Shown here one piece after another: positions 43,767 through 52,830 of a stretch of DNA of 54,788 nt; the first letter of the stretch is position 1, and each line of letters starts with the position of its first letter. The DNA lies in assembly GCA_905233345.1 (NCBI GenBank), contig CAJODQ010000029.1, positions 1 to 54,788 on the forward strand, written 5' to 3'. Under the pieces are notes generated by a model, which was not told the DNA's origin, did not search any database, and worked only from the letters and a program-made list of their open reading frames with translations. Made by a program: the position numbers and the translations under genes. This stretch comes from an uncultured Bacteroidales bacterium (lineage in GTDB: Bacteria > Bacteroidota > Bacteroidia > Bacteroidales > UBA932).

Positions 43767-45107
43767 TTATTGGTTAATATATTCTACTCCGTTGTAATAT
43801 CTGACCACTGCCTGCTTGATGAGATACTTGAACAGGCTGTTCATCTCATCGGCCTGGGCCTTCAGGTAGTTGTTGTTCGCGGTCTGGAATTCCAGCTGCG
43901 AAATCAGGCCCTGCTCCAGTTTCTTGAGGTTCAGGGTGTAGGCCTCGGCCTGCACTTCGGCCTTGCGCTGTGCCTGTGCGTAGGCCGATTCCGCGCCGTC
44001 GCGGTCCTGGATGGCCCGGCGCACTTCGCTTTCCACATCCCGGCGCTTCTGGTCGTATTGTGCTGTCATCTTCTTGACGGCGTTGCGCTTGCGCGCCACG
44101 TTTCCCTGGCCTTCCAGCCGGTTGTAGATGGGAATCGATAGCGAGAACTGGATGTACTCGCCCTGGTGGTTGCGCAGCTGCGTAGCATAGGGATCCAGCA
44201 GAATGTCCTTGCCGGGGTAGTTGAAGTAGCTGGTGCTCCAGCCGGCGTTGAGGCTCAGGCTGGGGAAGAGCTGGCCGATGGCCGTGCTGAGTTCGCGTTT
44301 GGCGTTGTCGAGGTTCCATCCGGCGATCTTCACGGCCGGATCGTTGGCCAGGGCGTAATCGACGATCCCTTCCGTATCATAATAGCCCGTCTGACCCGGA
44401 ATCTTGGTATCGATAACCAGTTCCCGATCCACCGGCCAGAACAGCAGGTCGGCGAGGTTCATGAGCTGGTCGTTGTACATGTTCCGCGCATTGATGGCTT
44501 CATATTTCCGGTCGGCCAGGTCGGCCTCGGCCTGGACCACGTCGGCCGGGCTTTTCTGGCCGATCTCTTCCTGCTTTTGGGCCTTGGCGAGCAACGACTC
44601 CGCTGCTTCGACCTGTACTTGATATATATCGGACAAGCGTTTGTAATACACGACATTGTAATACGCTTCCATCACGGCAAGACAGATATCTGCTTCTACC
44701 TGTTTTTCCTGCGTCCGGCCAATGGCCAGCGCCGTTTTCGAGATCTTCATGTTGTTGACCGCGCTGAAACCGTCGAACAGCATGATTCCCGCTCCCAGGG
44801 AATAACCGTTGTGGAAGGAAGTCTCGGTCACGTAGATATTGGTCTCCGGGTCAATGCTGCGGCCGAAGTTGTAGTAGGCGTAGGTATTCCCGCTGATGGA
44901 GGGCGTGAACGCCTTGAGCACGGCATTCCGCCGCGCGATCTGCGCGTCGCCGATCTCGGCCTGCTGGATCCGCACCTTCGTGGAGTTGGAGATGGCGTAT
45001 TCCATGCAGTCCCGCAGGGTCATGACTTTCGGCTCCTGGGCCCCCGCCACGAAGGCGGAGAGCCCCATTGCCGTTCCTATAACCAATCTTAAAAACAGTG
45101 TTTTCAT
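43767..45107 (-). CDS. TolC-family outer-membrane efflux protein
   Basis: 446 residues from the ATG at 45107, chosen for its signal peptide (cut after FVAGA near residue 23). Two TolC repeats are visible: each has a long helix (RRNAVLKAFTPSISGN..YYNFGRS; and ELSTAIGQLFPSLSLNAGW) followed by barrel strands and further helices (KMTAQYDQKRRDVESEVRRAIQDRD). It provides the exit duct for the exporter. It heads the operon tolC-hlyD-permease 6-ATPase-permease 5 and has a sigma-54-type promoter 30 nt upstream. Confidence 0.92.
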   Translation of the reverse strand: MKTLFLRLVIGTAMGLSAFVAGAQEPKVMTLRDCMEYAISNSTKVRIQQAEIGDAQIARRNAVLKAFTPSISGNTYAYYNFGRSIDPETNIYVTETSFHNGYSLGAGIMLFDGFSAVNNMKISKTALAIGRTQEKQVEADICLAVMEAYYNVVYYKRLSDIYQVQVEAAESLLAKAQKQEEIGQKSPADVVQAEADLADRKYEAINARNMYNDQLMNLADLLFWPVDRELVIDTKIPGQTGYYDTEGIVDYALANDPAVKIAGWNLDNAKRELSTAIGQLFPSLSLNAGWSTSYFNYPGKDILLDPYATQLRNHQGEYIQFSLSIPIYNRLEGQGNVARKRNAVKKMTAQYDQKRRDVESEVRRAIQDRDGAESAYAQAQRKAEVQAEAYTLNLKKLEQGLISQLEFQTANNNYLKAQADEMNSLFKYLIKQAVVRYYNGVEYINQ

Positions 45108-45136
45108 TTTACATCTCATGTGACGCGCAGAATGGG

Positions 45137-45152
45137 AGCATCTGCTGTGCCA
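45137..45152 (-). promoter_or_regulatory. Sigma-54 (-24/-12) promoter for the exporter operon
   Basis: The minus strand reads TGGCACAGCAGATGCT: TGGCAC at -24 and TGC at -12 with correct GG-to-GC spacing (TGGCAC-N5-WTGC). It lies 30 nt before the tolC ATG. CAGTTTGGCACAGC is repeated identically at the second site near 47898-47911. Confidence 0.8.
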
Positions 45153-45207
45153 AACTGATTAATGTGCAGTAAATCAACTTTTTGCGAAATCCCGAAAAAA
45201 AGAAAAA

Positions 45208-45250
45208 GTGTAAAGTCCTTTTACAGGTCTTTACACTTTTTCCTTTACAC
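45208..45250. promoter_or_regulatory. Activator-site candidate (CTTTACAC palindromes) upstream of tolC; also terminator-like for the kinase gene
   Basis: GTGTAAAG (45208-45215) faces CTTTACAC (45229-45236), and a third copy CTTTACAC is at 45243-45250. They lie about 55-100 nt upstream of the sigma-54 -24 box, the usual position for an NtrC-type activator. On the minus strand the same palindrome is followed by a T-rich run, so it may also terminate the kinase transcript, which ends at 45261. Confidence 0.6.
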
Positions 45251-45260
45251 TTCGGATGGA

Positions 45261-46142
45261 CTATCGGAACGTCAGTTCAAAAGCAGTTTGGCTGTCATCG
45301 CTCCGCAGCAGTTCGATGCTGCCGTTGTGGTTGCGCATGATCTGGCGGGAGATGCTCAAGCCGATGCCGGAACCTTCCTTTTTGGTGGTGTAGAACGGAA
45401 TGAAGATCTGCTCCTGGGCGGAGGCGGGGATGGGCTCGCCGTCGTTGGCCACGCAGACGATGACTTCGTCGTCCTGGCCCATCCGGGCTGAGATATCGAT
45501 GTGCTTTGCGCCCGCTTGCAAAGCGTTCTTGATCAGATTGATGAGGATCTGGGAAATCTGGCCCTCGTCGGCATAGATCATCAGGTCGGGTTCTTCGGGC
45601 CGATAGGAGCATGTGGCGCCGCAGGAGGCGGCGAATTCGCTGTTCAATGCAATGACGCCGTCTATCAGCTCCTGCAGGTCCAGTGCCTTGCGGATGGGCT
45701 TTGCCACGCCCGAGAGCTGCCGGTAGGTTTCCACAAACTTGATGAGATTCTTGGAAGAGTCGCTGATGGTCTCCAGTCCGGCCTTGATGTCGAGTTCGCT
45801 GTGGCCGTTCTCATCTACTGACCTTGCCATCATGTCGGAGAGCGAGGAGATGGGCGCGACGGTATTCATGATCTCGTGCGTGAGCACGCGGATGAGCTTG
45901 GTCCAGGAATCCTGCTCGTGGGCCTGGCGCTGCTTCTCGAAAATGATGCGGATGCGGTTGAGGGTCCGATTGAACTTGTTTCTGTCCTGAAAACGGAAGT
46001 TGAGTTCCCCGTCCTCCAGGGCGTCCATCATATAGGCCACCTTCTTGATGTCATTCCGTCTGGTTCTGATGGTGACAACCACCGCCACTATGACAGCGAC
46101 GATGGCTGAGGCTCCCACGATATGCCAGACGGTGAAGGTCAT
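45261..46142 (-). CDS. Histidine kinase (HisKA/HATPase), sensor-poor
   Basis: 293 residues. One TM (about 8-25) and almost no periplasmic part, then a short HAMP-like linker, the H box RVLTHEIMNTVAPI with the phosphorylated His near residue 89, the N box ILINLIKNALQAG, and G boxes VANDGEP and GSGIGLSISRQI. It should phosphorylate the regulator encoded just upstream; its ATG overlaps the regulator's stop (ATGA). With no clear extracytoplasmic sensor it probably senses a membrane or cytoplasmic cue. Confidence 0.9.
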   Translation of the reverse strand: MTFTVWHIVGASAIVAVIVAVVVTIRTRRNDIKKVAYMMDALEDGELNFRFQDRNKFNRTLNRIRIIFEKQRQAHEQDSWTKLIRVLTHEIMNTVAPISSLSDMMARSVDENGHSELDIKAGLETISDSSKNLIKFVETYRQLSGVAKPIRKALDLQELIDGVIALNSEFAASCGATCSYRPEEPDLMIYADEGQISQILINLIKNALQAGAKHIDISARMGQDDEVIVCVANDGEPIPASAQEQIFIPFYTTKKEGSGIGLSISRQIMRNHNGSIELLRSDDSQTAFELTFR

Positions 46143-47482
46143 AGGCCGTACTTTTTGAGTTTCGCGTATAATGTGGGCCGGCTGACGCCCAGCAACTTGG
46201 CGGCCGCAGAGATGTTGCCGTTACTCCGCTGCATGGCCTCGCGGACCAGCCGCTCTTCTTCGGTGTCATCGTGCAACAGACCCCGGGGCGCGGCGGACTG
46301 CGATCCGGCATCTCGTTGGATGTCCTTCTCCGAGAGTTCCTTCCCGTCAGAAAGAATGACCGCCTTCTCGATGCGGTTCTGCAGCTCCCGGATGTTGCCG
46401 TTCCATGCCTGCTCCTGCAGTATTTCCGCTGCTTCGGGATCGATGCCCGTCAAGGGGCGATGGTATTTTTCGGCATAGCGCTCCAGGAACAGTTCCGCCA
46501 GCGGAACGATATCCTCCTTGCGCTCCCGGAGCGGGGGAAGGGCGATGTGCACCGTGTTGATGCGGTAGTACAGGTCCTCGCGGAAGCGGCCTTCCCGCAC
46601 CAGCTGTTCCAGATTCATATTGGTGGCGCAGATGAGCCGGATATTCACCGGAATTGCCTGGCTGCCGCCGACCCGGACTACGCTGCGGTTCTGGAGAACG
46701 CGCAGCAGTTTCGCCTGCAGATGCAGCGGGATATTGCCGATTTCGTCCAGGAACAGCGTCCCGCCGTCGGCCTGCTCAAATTTGCCCACGTGATCCGTGT
46801 GCGCATCCGTAAACGCGCCCTTGACGTGGCCGAAAAGCTCGCTCTCGAACAGCGTTTCGGTAATGGCTCCGGCGTCAACAGCGACCATCTGCTTCCCGCT
46901 CCGGAGGCTGTGCGCGTGGATTTCGCGTGCCAGCACGTCCTTGCCGGTGCCGTTCTCACCGGTAATCAGCACGGTGGCGTCGGTGGGCGCGATTTTGTCG
47001 ACAGTCTTCCGGATGGAGAGCATGGCAGGGGAGGAGCCCCAGTACATGGGCGAGGCGGTTGTCTCGACGGAGGTAGTTTGGCCTTTCGCTTTCCGGGCTT
47101 TGTCCCGCGCCGCGGTCAGCACCTCGATGAGCTTGTCGTTGTCCCATGGCTTCACGATGAAATCAAAGGCACCGCGCTTCATCCCTTCCACGGCCAGCGC
47201 GATATCTGCATACGCCGTGAACAGTACCACTTCCACTTCAGGCACCATCTTCTTGATCTCAGCGGCCCAGTAAAGGCCCTCATTCCCCGTATTGATAGAA
47301 GTGTTGAAGTTCATGTCCAGCAGCACCACATCCGGCTGGAACTGCTCCAGGGAACCCACCAGCGTCGCCGGCGAAGGAATTGTCTTCACCTCCGCAAAAT
47401 GCAGCGGCAGAAGGATTTCCAGTGCCCGGCGAATCCCGGCATTGTCATCCACGATCAGTACCTTTCCTTTCTTCGTTGCCAT
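46139..47482 (-). CDS. NtrC-family sigma-54-dependent response regulator
   Basis: 447 residues from the ATG at 47482. Receiver domain (about 1-125): LIVDDN acidic pair, phospho-Asp in VVLLDMNF, conserved Lys in VKPWDN. AAA+ domain (about 140-375): Walker A GENGTGKD, the sigma-54 contact loop GAFTDA (the usual form is GAFTGA), Walker [13 protein letters not shown]. Fis-type HTH at the C-terminus ([23 protein letters not shown]). It likely binds the CTTTACAC sites and activates the tolC and its own promoters (inference from layout). Confidence 0.93.
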   Translation of the reverse strand: MATKKGKVLIVDDNAGIRRALEILLPLHFAEVKTIPSPATLVGSLEQFQPDVVLLDMNFNTSINTGNEGLYWAAEIKKMVPEVEVVLFTAYADIALAVEGMKRGAFDFIVKPWDNDKLIEVLTAARDKARKAKGQTTSVETTASPMYWGSSPAMLSIRKTVDKIAPTDATVLITGENGTGKDVLAREIHAHSLRSGKQMVAVDAGAITETLFESELFGHVKGAFTDAHTDHVGKFEQADGGTLFLDEIGNIPLHLQAKLLRVLQNRSVVRVGGSQAIPVNIRLICATNMNLEQLVREGRFREDLYYRINTVHIALPPLRERKEDIVPLAELFLERYAEKYHRPLTGIDPEAAEILQEQAWNGNIRELQNRIEKAVILSDGKELSEKDIQRDAGSQSAAPRGLLHDDTEEERLVREAMQRSNGNISAAAKLLGVSRPTLYAKLKKYGL

Positions 47483-47506
47483 AATCCAGAGTTCAAATTT
47501 AGTCAA

Positions 47507-47836
47507 TTATTCCACACGCGCAACTACCGGCCGTTCCATCACGATGCGCAGGCCCATGGGCGTCTCCTGAAACTGAATGACCTTGGCTCCATTCTTCGCA
47601 AACAGTTCGGCCAGATCCGACGTGTCCAGATTGTCCGGCACCTGCACGGAAAAGAACCCGTCCTTATCCGTCACCGCCACATTCCGGCGGGCAGGTTTAT
47701 CCACATTCACAACCACCATCTTCATCCCCACGACCGGATTGCCATCCTTATCGGACACATAACCCCGGACCGTCTTGGCATTTACCATCACAGCGCTCAT
47801 CAGCACCACCAGCAGAAGAACAAATACGCGTTTCAT
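47507..47836 (-). CDS. Small exported carboxypeptidase-regulatory-like (CarbopepD_reg) domain protein
   Basis: 109 residues from the ATG at 47836. Signal peptide (MKRVFVLLLVVLMSAVMVNA, cut near residue 20), then one beta-sandwich repeat: VRGYVSDKDGNPVVGMKMVVVN and VAVTDKDGFFSVQVPDN are the hallmark strands, ending with an alpha/beta piece like the start of a SusC N-terminal domain. It is the first gene of the operon with the regulator (gap 24 nt) and kinase, so it could be a signal-linked periplasmic partner; this is inference. Confidence 0.78.
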   Translation of the reverse strand: MKRVFVLLLVVLMSAVMVNAKTVRGYVSDKDGNPVVGMKMVVVNVDKPARRNVAVTDKDGFFSVQVPDNLDTSDLAELFAKNGAKVIQFQETPMGLRIVMERPVVARVE

Positions 47837-47890
47837 AACTTTAGAAATGATTAAATTGTTAAACATTCATTGTCGTTTGCCACCTTCCCA

Positions 47891-47906
47891 CACACCCGCT
47901 GTGCCA
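47891..47906 (-). promoter_or_regulatory. Weaker sigma-54-type promoter before the regulator operon
   Basis: The minus strand reads TGGCACAGCGGGTGTG: a perfect -24 half but GT in place of GC at -12. It lies 55 nt before the ATG at 47836. The shared CAGTTTGGCACAGC at both promoters supports it. Confidence 0.5.
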
Positions 47907-47962
47907 AACTGGCAATATGCTAACAATCAATATGTTCCGGCTTGCGCGTGATTGTAAATTCT

Positions 47963-48002
47963 CTTTACACTTTTACAAAAAACGTAAAGCCGGGCTTTAC
48001 AC
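47963..48002. promoter_or_regulatory. Activator-site candidate (CTTTACAC/GTAAAG) upstream of the regulator operon
   Basis: CTTTACAC at 47963-47970, then GTAAAGCC (47984-47991) facing GGCTTTAC (47993-48000), extending to CTTTACAC at 47995-48002. It lies about 57-100 nt upstream of the -24 box, the same geometry as at tolC. Flanked by a 10-bp inverted repeat (47937-47946 and 48019-48028). Confidence 0.55.
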
Positions 48003-48035
48003 CCGGCTCTTATGTCTTGCGCAAGCCGCAAAAAA

Positions 48036-48090
48036 AGATCCCGGGTCAAGCCCGGGATGAGGGAGATGCCCGGTCAGGCCGGGCATGACG
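48036..48090. repeat. Tandem REP-like palindromes between the M20 gene and the regulator operon
   Basis: Two units in a row: GATCCCGGGTCAAGCCCGGGAT and GATGCCCGGTCAGGCCGGGCAT. Each is a hairpin of the same family as the copies elsewhere. They lie between the M20 stop (48108) and the activator-site region. Confidence 0.85.
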
Positions 48091-48107
48091 GGCGGGTGTG
48101 GGATTCA

Positions 48108-49454
48108 TCAGAAGTACTGATAGAACTTCGCGATCGACTCCATGCCTTTGAAGAGCTGGTCCAACAGATAACTCTCATTGGGGGAGTGGATGAAGTCGCG
48201 CTCGAGGCCGAAGCCCATCAGGAGCGGGTCGGCGTGGAGGGCGCGCTGCATCTCGGCCAGGATAGCGATGCTGCCGCCGCCACGGCTCGGCACCGGCTCG
48301 ATGCCGTAGACCTCGCCCATGGCCTTCGCCGCTGCCTTGTATGCCTTCGAGGAAATCGGAATCAGGAAGCCGTCGCCCCCGTGCTTCTCCTCGACCTTCA
48401 CCGTCACGCCCTTCGGCGCGATGGCCTTGAAGTGCTTTGTGAAGAGCTTCGCGATGGTCTTCGAATCCTGGTTCGGCACCAGGCGCATCGAGATCTTCGC
48501 ATGCGCCTCGCTGGGGATGACGGTCTTTGAACCCTCGCCGATGTAGCCGCCCCAGATGCCGTTTACATCGAGGCAGGGCCGGATGCCCACGCGCTCCAGC
48601 GTCGTGTAGCCCTTCTCGCCCGTCAGCGCCTTGACGCCCAGGCTGGCCATGTATTCCTTTTCATTGTAGGGAGCCCGGCCCAGCATCTTGCGGTCTTTTC
48701 GACTCAGCTCCACCACGTCGTCGTAGAAGCCCTTAATTGTGATGTGGCCGTTCTCGTCGATCAGCGAATCGATCATCTTGCAGAGCGTGTTGATCGGATT
48801 GTAGACCGCGCCGCCGTAGTGGCCCGAATGTAGGTCTTTCTTCGGACCCGTGACCGTGACTTCCATGTAGGTGATGCCGCGCATGCCGCAGTTGATGGAC
48901 GGGATCTTCTCGTTGAGCATCGTCGTGTCGGAGACCAGGATGATGTCGCAGGCCAGCAGCTTCTTATGCGTCTTGATCCACTTCGAAAGCGCCGCCGAGC
49001 CCATCTCTTCTTCGCCTTCGAAGATGAACTTCACATTGTGGCGGAGCTTGCCGGTGCGTACCAGGAACTCGAACGCCTTGATGTGCATGAAGGTCTGGCC
49101 CTTGTCGTCGTTCGCGCCGCGGGCGTAGATGGCCCCGTCGCGGATCTCCGGCTCGAAAGGCGGGGAGACCCAGAGGTTCAGCGGATCGACCGGCATCACG
49201 TCGTAGTGGCCGTAGACCAGGATGGTCGGCAGCTTCGGATCGAGGATCTTTTCGCCGTAGACCACGGGGTGCCCGGTGGTTTCCATGACCTGTGCCTTGT
49301 CGGCGCCAGCTTCCAGCAGCAGTTCGGTCAGCCGTTTCGCACAACGGCGCATGTCCTGCTTGTGCGCTTCTTCGGAACTGATGGACGGAATACGGAGCAG
49401 CGAGAACAATTCGTCAAGAAAACGCTCCCGATTTTTTTCAATGTATTGTTTCAT
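48108..49454 (-). CDS. M20-family dipeptidase
   Basis: 448 residues from the ATG at 49454. Metal-site motifs: VYGHYDVMPVDP near residues 77-88, ARGANDDKG with the bridging Asp, and EGEEEMGS with the catalytic Glu near 140-147. The dimerisation domain follows (DLHSGHYGGAVYNPINTL). A late HSPNESY holds the last metal-binding His region. Members cut dipeptides such as carnosine-like or general dipeptides in the cytoplasm. No signal peptide. Divergent from tig. Confidence 0.92.
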   Translation of the reverse strand: MKQYIEKNRERFLDELFSLLRIPSISSEEAHKQDMRRCAKRLTELLLEAGADKAQVMETTGHPVVYGEKILDPKLPTILVYGHYDVMPVDPLNLWVSPPFEPEIRDGAIYARGANDDKGQTFMHIKAFEFLVRTGKLRHNVKFIFEGEEEMGSAALSKWIKTHKKLLACDIILVSDTTMLNEKIPSINCGMRGITYMEVTVTGPKKDLHSGHYGGAVYNPINTLCKMIDSLIDENGHITIKGFYDDVVELSRKDRKMLGRAPYNEKEYMASLGVKALTGEKGYTTLERVGIRPCLDVNGIWGGYIGEGSKTVIPSEAHAKISMRLVPNQDSKTIAKLFTKHFKAIAPKGVTVKVEEKHGGDGFLIPISSKAYKAAAKAMGEVYGIEPVPSRGGGSIAILAEMQRALHADPLLMGFGLERDFIHSPNESYLLDQLFKGMESIAKFYQYF

Positions 49455-49478
49455 AGCGATTTTGTTTACCATTTCCTA

Positions 49479-49486
49479 CAAATATA
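49479..49486 (-). promoter_or_regulatory. -7 element TATATTTG for the M20 dipeptidase gene
   Basis: The minus strand reads TATATTTG, 25 nt before the ATG at 49454. Confidence 0.65.
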
Positions 49487-49498
49487 GCTATTTTTTTG

Positions 49499-49506
49499 TA
49501 TATTTG
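49499..49506 (+). promoter_or_regulatory. -7 element TATATTTG for tig-clpP-clpX
   Basis: TATATTTG followed by CG lies 39 nt before the tig ATG at 49545. Only 12 nt separate it from the opposing element. Confidence 0.68.
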
Positions 49507-49544
49507 CGTCCCTTTATGGCAAATAGAATATATTAATCCCTGAT

Positions 49545-50864
49545 ATGAAAGTCAAGAAGAACCAGATTGACGATCTCAACATGACCGTCAGCATCGCCCT
49601 CGAGAAAGAAGACTGGGCGGAACTCAGAAAGAAGAAACTCAACGAGTATCGTCGCAACGCAGACATCCGCGGCTTCCGCCGCGGCATGGCGCCGATGTCG
49701 CTGATCGAGAAGATCCACGGCGGACAAGCGTTGGCCGAAGTGGTCAACCAGCTCGTTACCGACGAACTCAACAAATTCATCGAAAAGAACAAACTCAATA
49801 TCCTCGGCGAACCGCTTCCGAGCGAGAAACCCGTCGAGAACAACTGGGATGATCCCCAGAAGCTTACCTTTGATTTCGACCTGGCCATCGCCCCCGAAGT
49901 CAACATCAATGTCACCGCTGATGACAAGATCCCGTATTATAATGTGACCGTCACCAAGGAAGCCCTCGCCGACTACAAGAAAGGCCTGCTGAAACAGTTC
50001 GGCCAGCTCGAGAGTGGTGAAAAGGCCGGCGCCGACGACTTCGTCATCGCCGACTTCGTGAGCGGCGATCAGAAGGTGGAGGGTGCCTATGTGGCCCTGC
50101 GCAGCATGAGCGACGACGTGAAGAAGAAATTCGTGGGCCTGAAGAAAGGCGACAGCAAGCAGGTGGACATCGTGAAGAGCTTCCCCAACGAGGCCGACCG
50201 CGCCGCCATGTTCCACGTGAAGAAGGAAGAACTCGACACCCTTCCCGCAAAGTGGACGATGACCGTGAACGACGTGAAGACCTTCGTCGACGCCCCGCTG
50301 ACCCAGGCCACCTTCGACCAGATCTTCGGCGAAGGCAACTGCAAGGACGAAGCCGAGTTCGACGCCAAGGTGAAGGAACGCCTCCAGGACGAATACGCCC
50401 AGGAAAGCGACTACCGCTTCATGATCGACGCGAAGGAGTATCTCATCGACAAGGCCGCCATCCAGCTGCCCGACGCCTTCATGAAACGCTGGATCAAATA
50501 TGCCAACGACGGCAAGTTCACCGATGAGCAGATCGAGGCCGAATACGACCTCTTCGCCAAGGATTTCCGCTGGAACATGATCCGCGGAAAGCTCATGAAG
50601 GACAACGACCTGAAGGTGGAGAAGGAAGACGTGATGAAGCAGGCCAAGAGCATGGCTGCCTACCAGTTCGCCATGTACGGCATGCAGAACGTGCCCGATG
50701 AGCACCTGACCAAGTATGCGGAGCAGCTGCTCAGCGACCGCCAGCAGGCCGACCGCATCATCGAGAAGGTGCAGGACGACATCGCCCTGAGCTGGGTGCG
50801 CAAGACCGCCACGATTGAAAAGAAGAAGATCTCGCTCGAGAAGATGCGCGAGCTCACCAAATAA
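49545..50864 (+). CDS. tig: Trigger factor chaperone
   Basis: 439 residues. The N-terminal ribosome-binding part holds DIRGFRRGMAPMSLIEK near residues 40-56, matching the GFRxGxxP signature. The middle is a divergent PPIase-like (FKBP) domain, and the long C-terminal part is the helical cradle (residues about 240-439). It binds the ribosome exit tunnel and shields nascent chains. The tig-clpP-clpX order is widespread, and this context confirms the call in spite of the divergent sequence typical of Bacteroidota. Confidence 0.92.
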   Translation: MKVKKNQIDDLNMTVSIALEKEDWAELRKKKLNEYRRNADIRGFRRGMAPMSLIEKIHGGQALAEVVNQLVTDELNKFIEKNKLNILGEPLPSEKPVENNWDDPQKLTFDFDLAIAPEVNINVTADDKIPYYNVTVTKEALADYKKGLLKQFGQLESGEKAGADDFVIADFVSGDQKVEGAYVALRSMSDDVKKKFVGLKKGDSKQVDIVKSFPNEADRAAMFHVKKEELDTLPAKWTMTVNDVKTFVDAPLTQATFDQIFGEGNCKDEAEFDAKVKERLQDEYAQESDYRFMIDAKEYLIDKAAIQLPDAFMKRWIKYANDGKFTDEQIEAEYDLFAKDFRWNMIRGKLMKDNDLKVEKEDVMKQAKSMAAYQFAMYGMQNVPDEHLTKYAEQLLSDRQQADRIIEKVQDDIALSWVRKTATIEKKKISLEKMRELTK

Positions 50865-50874
50865 CGATTGACCC

Positions 50875-51558
50875 ATGACCGAATTCGAGAAATACGCCAT
50901 CCGTGGCCGTGGCATCAGCTCGCTCAGCCTGCATCGGTTCAATTCCATGTACGACAGCTACATGAACCCGATGATCATCGAGGAACGCCAGCTCAACGTC
51001 GCCCAGATGGATGTGTTCAGCCGCTTGATGATGGACCGCATCATCTTCCTCGGCTGTCCCATCAACGACGATGTGGCCAACATCATCCAGGCCCAGCTCC
51101 TCTTCCTGGAGAGCAACGACCCGAAGGCCGACATCATGCTCTACATCAATTCACCGGGCGGCGTGGTCTACTCCGGCCTGGGCATCTACGACACGATGCA
51201 GACCATCCAGCCCGACGTGGCCACCATCTGCACCGGCATCGCTGCTTCCATGGCCTCGATCCTGCTGGCGGCCGGCGCACCGGGCAAGCGTTCCGCGCTC
51301 CCGCATTCGCGCGTGATGATCCATCAGCCGATGGGCGGCGCCGAGGGCCAGGCTTCCGAAATGGAAATCACCGTCCGGGAGATCCTCAAACTCAAACAGG
51401 AACTCTACCAGATCCTCTGCGACCACACGGGCAAACCCATGGATGAAATTGTCCGGGATGCCGACCGCGACTTCTGGATGACAGCCGAAGAGGCGGTGAA
51501 ATACGGCATGGTAGACCGCATTGTTGAAAAGAACAAGCATGGCAAAGAAGAAAGATAA
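50875..51558 (+). CDS. clpP: ATP-dependent Clp protease proteolytic subunit
   Basis: 227 residues. [19 protein letters not shown], the catalytic Ser in [14 protein letters not shown], and the catalytic His in [10 protein letters not shown] are all present. The N-terminus is about 25 residues longer than in E. coli ClpP, as is common in Bacteroidota. It forms the tetradecameric peptidase chamber. Its 3' end overlaps the clpX start by 20 nt in another frame. Confidence 0.96.
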   Translation: MTEFEKYAIRGRGISSLSLHRFNSMYDSYMNPMIIEERQLNVAQMDVFSRLMMDRIIFLGCPINDDVANIIQAQLLFLESNDPKADIMLYINSPGGVVYSGLGIYDTMQTIQPDVATICTGIAASMASILLAAGAPGKRSALPHSRVMIHQPMGGAEGQASEMEITVREILKLKQELYQILCDHTGKPMDEIVRDADRDFWMTAEEAVKYGMVDRIVEKNKHGKEER

Positions 51559-52795
51559 TCACGAAGGCGCAGATCACTGCGCCTTTTGTGGTCGTGGACC
51601 GGACGAGGTGGAACTGATGATCTCCGCGGGAGACGTGTCCATCTGCTCCGACTGCGCCCGCATGGCCTACGAATATGCCAAGGAAGCCCTTAATCCGGGC
51701 AGTGACGAACACATCCGCACCAACGGCAAGATCGTGGGGGAGAGCAAGCTCTACAAGCCGGCTGAAATCAAGGCCTTCCTCGACGAATACGTGATCGGGC
51801 AGGATGAGGCCAAGCGTTTCCTGGCCGTGGCGGTGTACAACCACTACAAGCGCATCAACCTGAAAGACGACCTGATCGAGAAGTCCAACATCCTGATGGT
51901 GGGACCCACCGGTACCGGCAAGACGCTGCTGGCGCGGACCATCGCCAAGATGCTCAACGTGCCCTTCGCCATCGTCGACGCCACGGTGCTGACCGAGGCG
52001 GGTTATGTGGGTGAAGACGTCGAGAGCATCCTCACGCGCCTGCTGCAGGATGCGGATTACGACGTGTCGAAAGCCGAGAAGGGCATCGTCTTCATCGACG
52101 AGATCGACAAGATCGCCCGCAAGAGCGACAACCCGTCCATCACGCGCGACGTGTCGGGCGAAGGCGTCCAGCAGGCCCTCCTGAAGATCCTGGAAGGTAG
52201 TATCGTGAACGTTCCGCCCCAGGGCGGCCGCAAGCACCCCGAGCAGCGCATGATCTCGGTCAACACCGAGAACATCCTCTTCATTTGCGGCGGTGCTTTC
52301 GAGGGCATCGACCGCTACATCGCCCAGCGCCTCAATACCCAGGTGATTGGCTATGGCGCGCGCAAGAAACACGAAATGATCGACACCGACAACCTCGTGC
52401 AGTACGTGGCGCCGCAAGACCTGCGCGCCTACGGCCTGATCCCCGAAATCATCGGTCGACTGCCGGTGCTCTGCCACCTTGACCCGCTGGACCGTCCCAC
52501 GCTGCTGGCCATCCTGACTCGGCCGAAGAACGCCCTGGTGAAGCAGTATCAGGAACTCTTCGCCCTCGACGGCATCAAGCTGAAGATCAAGCCCGAGGTG
52601 CTGGAGTTCATCGTGGATACCTCCATCCAGTACAAGCTCGGCGCCCGCGGCCTGCGCTCCATCTGCGAAGCCATCATGACCGACGCCATGTTCGATGCGC
52701 CCACCAGCCGCCGCAAGCAGCTGACCATCACGCTCGACTATGCGAAGGAAAAGATCGAGAAATTCGCAGGCAAGATGATCGGCCTGGAATCCTGA
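51539..52795 (+). CDS. clpX: ATP-dependent Clp protease ATP-binding subunit
   Basis: 418 residues from the ATG at 51539. The N-terminal zinc finger (CAFCGRG and CSDCAR, residues about 14-43) is followed by the AAA+ domain: Walker A GPTGTGKT near 123-130, [15 protein letters not shown], Walker [12 protein letters not shown], and the sensor and C-terminal region GARGLRSI. It unfolds and feeds tagged proteins to ClpP. Translation is probably coupled to clpP by the overlap. Confidence 0.96.
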   Translation: MAKKKDNHEGADHCAFCGRGPDEVELMISAGDVSICSDCARMAYEYAKEALNPGSDEHIRTNGKIVGESKLYKPAEIKAFLDEYVIGQDEAKRFLAVAVYNHYKRINLKDDLIEKSNILMVGPTGTGKTLLARTIAKMLNVPFAIVDATVLTEAGYVGEDVESILTRLLQDADYDVSKAEKGIVFIDEIDKIARKSDNPSITRDVSGEGVQQALLKILEGSIVNVPPQGGRKHPEQRMISVNTENILFICGGAFEGIDRYIAQRLNTQVIGYGARKKHEMIDTDNLVQYVAPQDLRAYGLIPEIIGRLPVLCHLDPLDRPTLLAILTRPKNALVKQYQELFALDGIKLKIKPEVLEFIVDTSIQYKLGARGLRSICEAIMTDAMFDAPTSRRKQLTITLDYAKEKIEKFAGKMIGLES

Positions 52796-52830
52796 CAAGC
52801 CAATTCATTCCGAAACCTACTTATACGATA

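Noticed and set aside
45208-45250. Repeated CTTTACAC units as a CRISPR-like array
   Set aside because: Units are 8 nt, unevenly spaced, partly inverted, and there are no cas genes. A regulatory or terminator role fits better.
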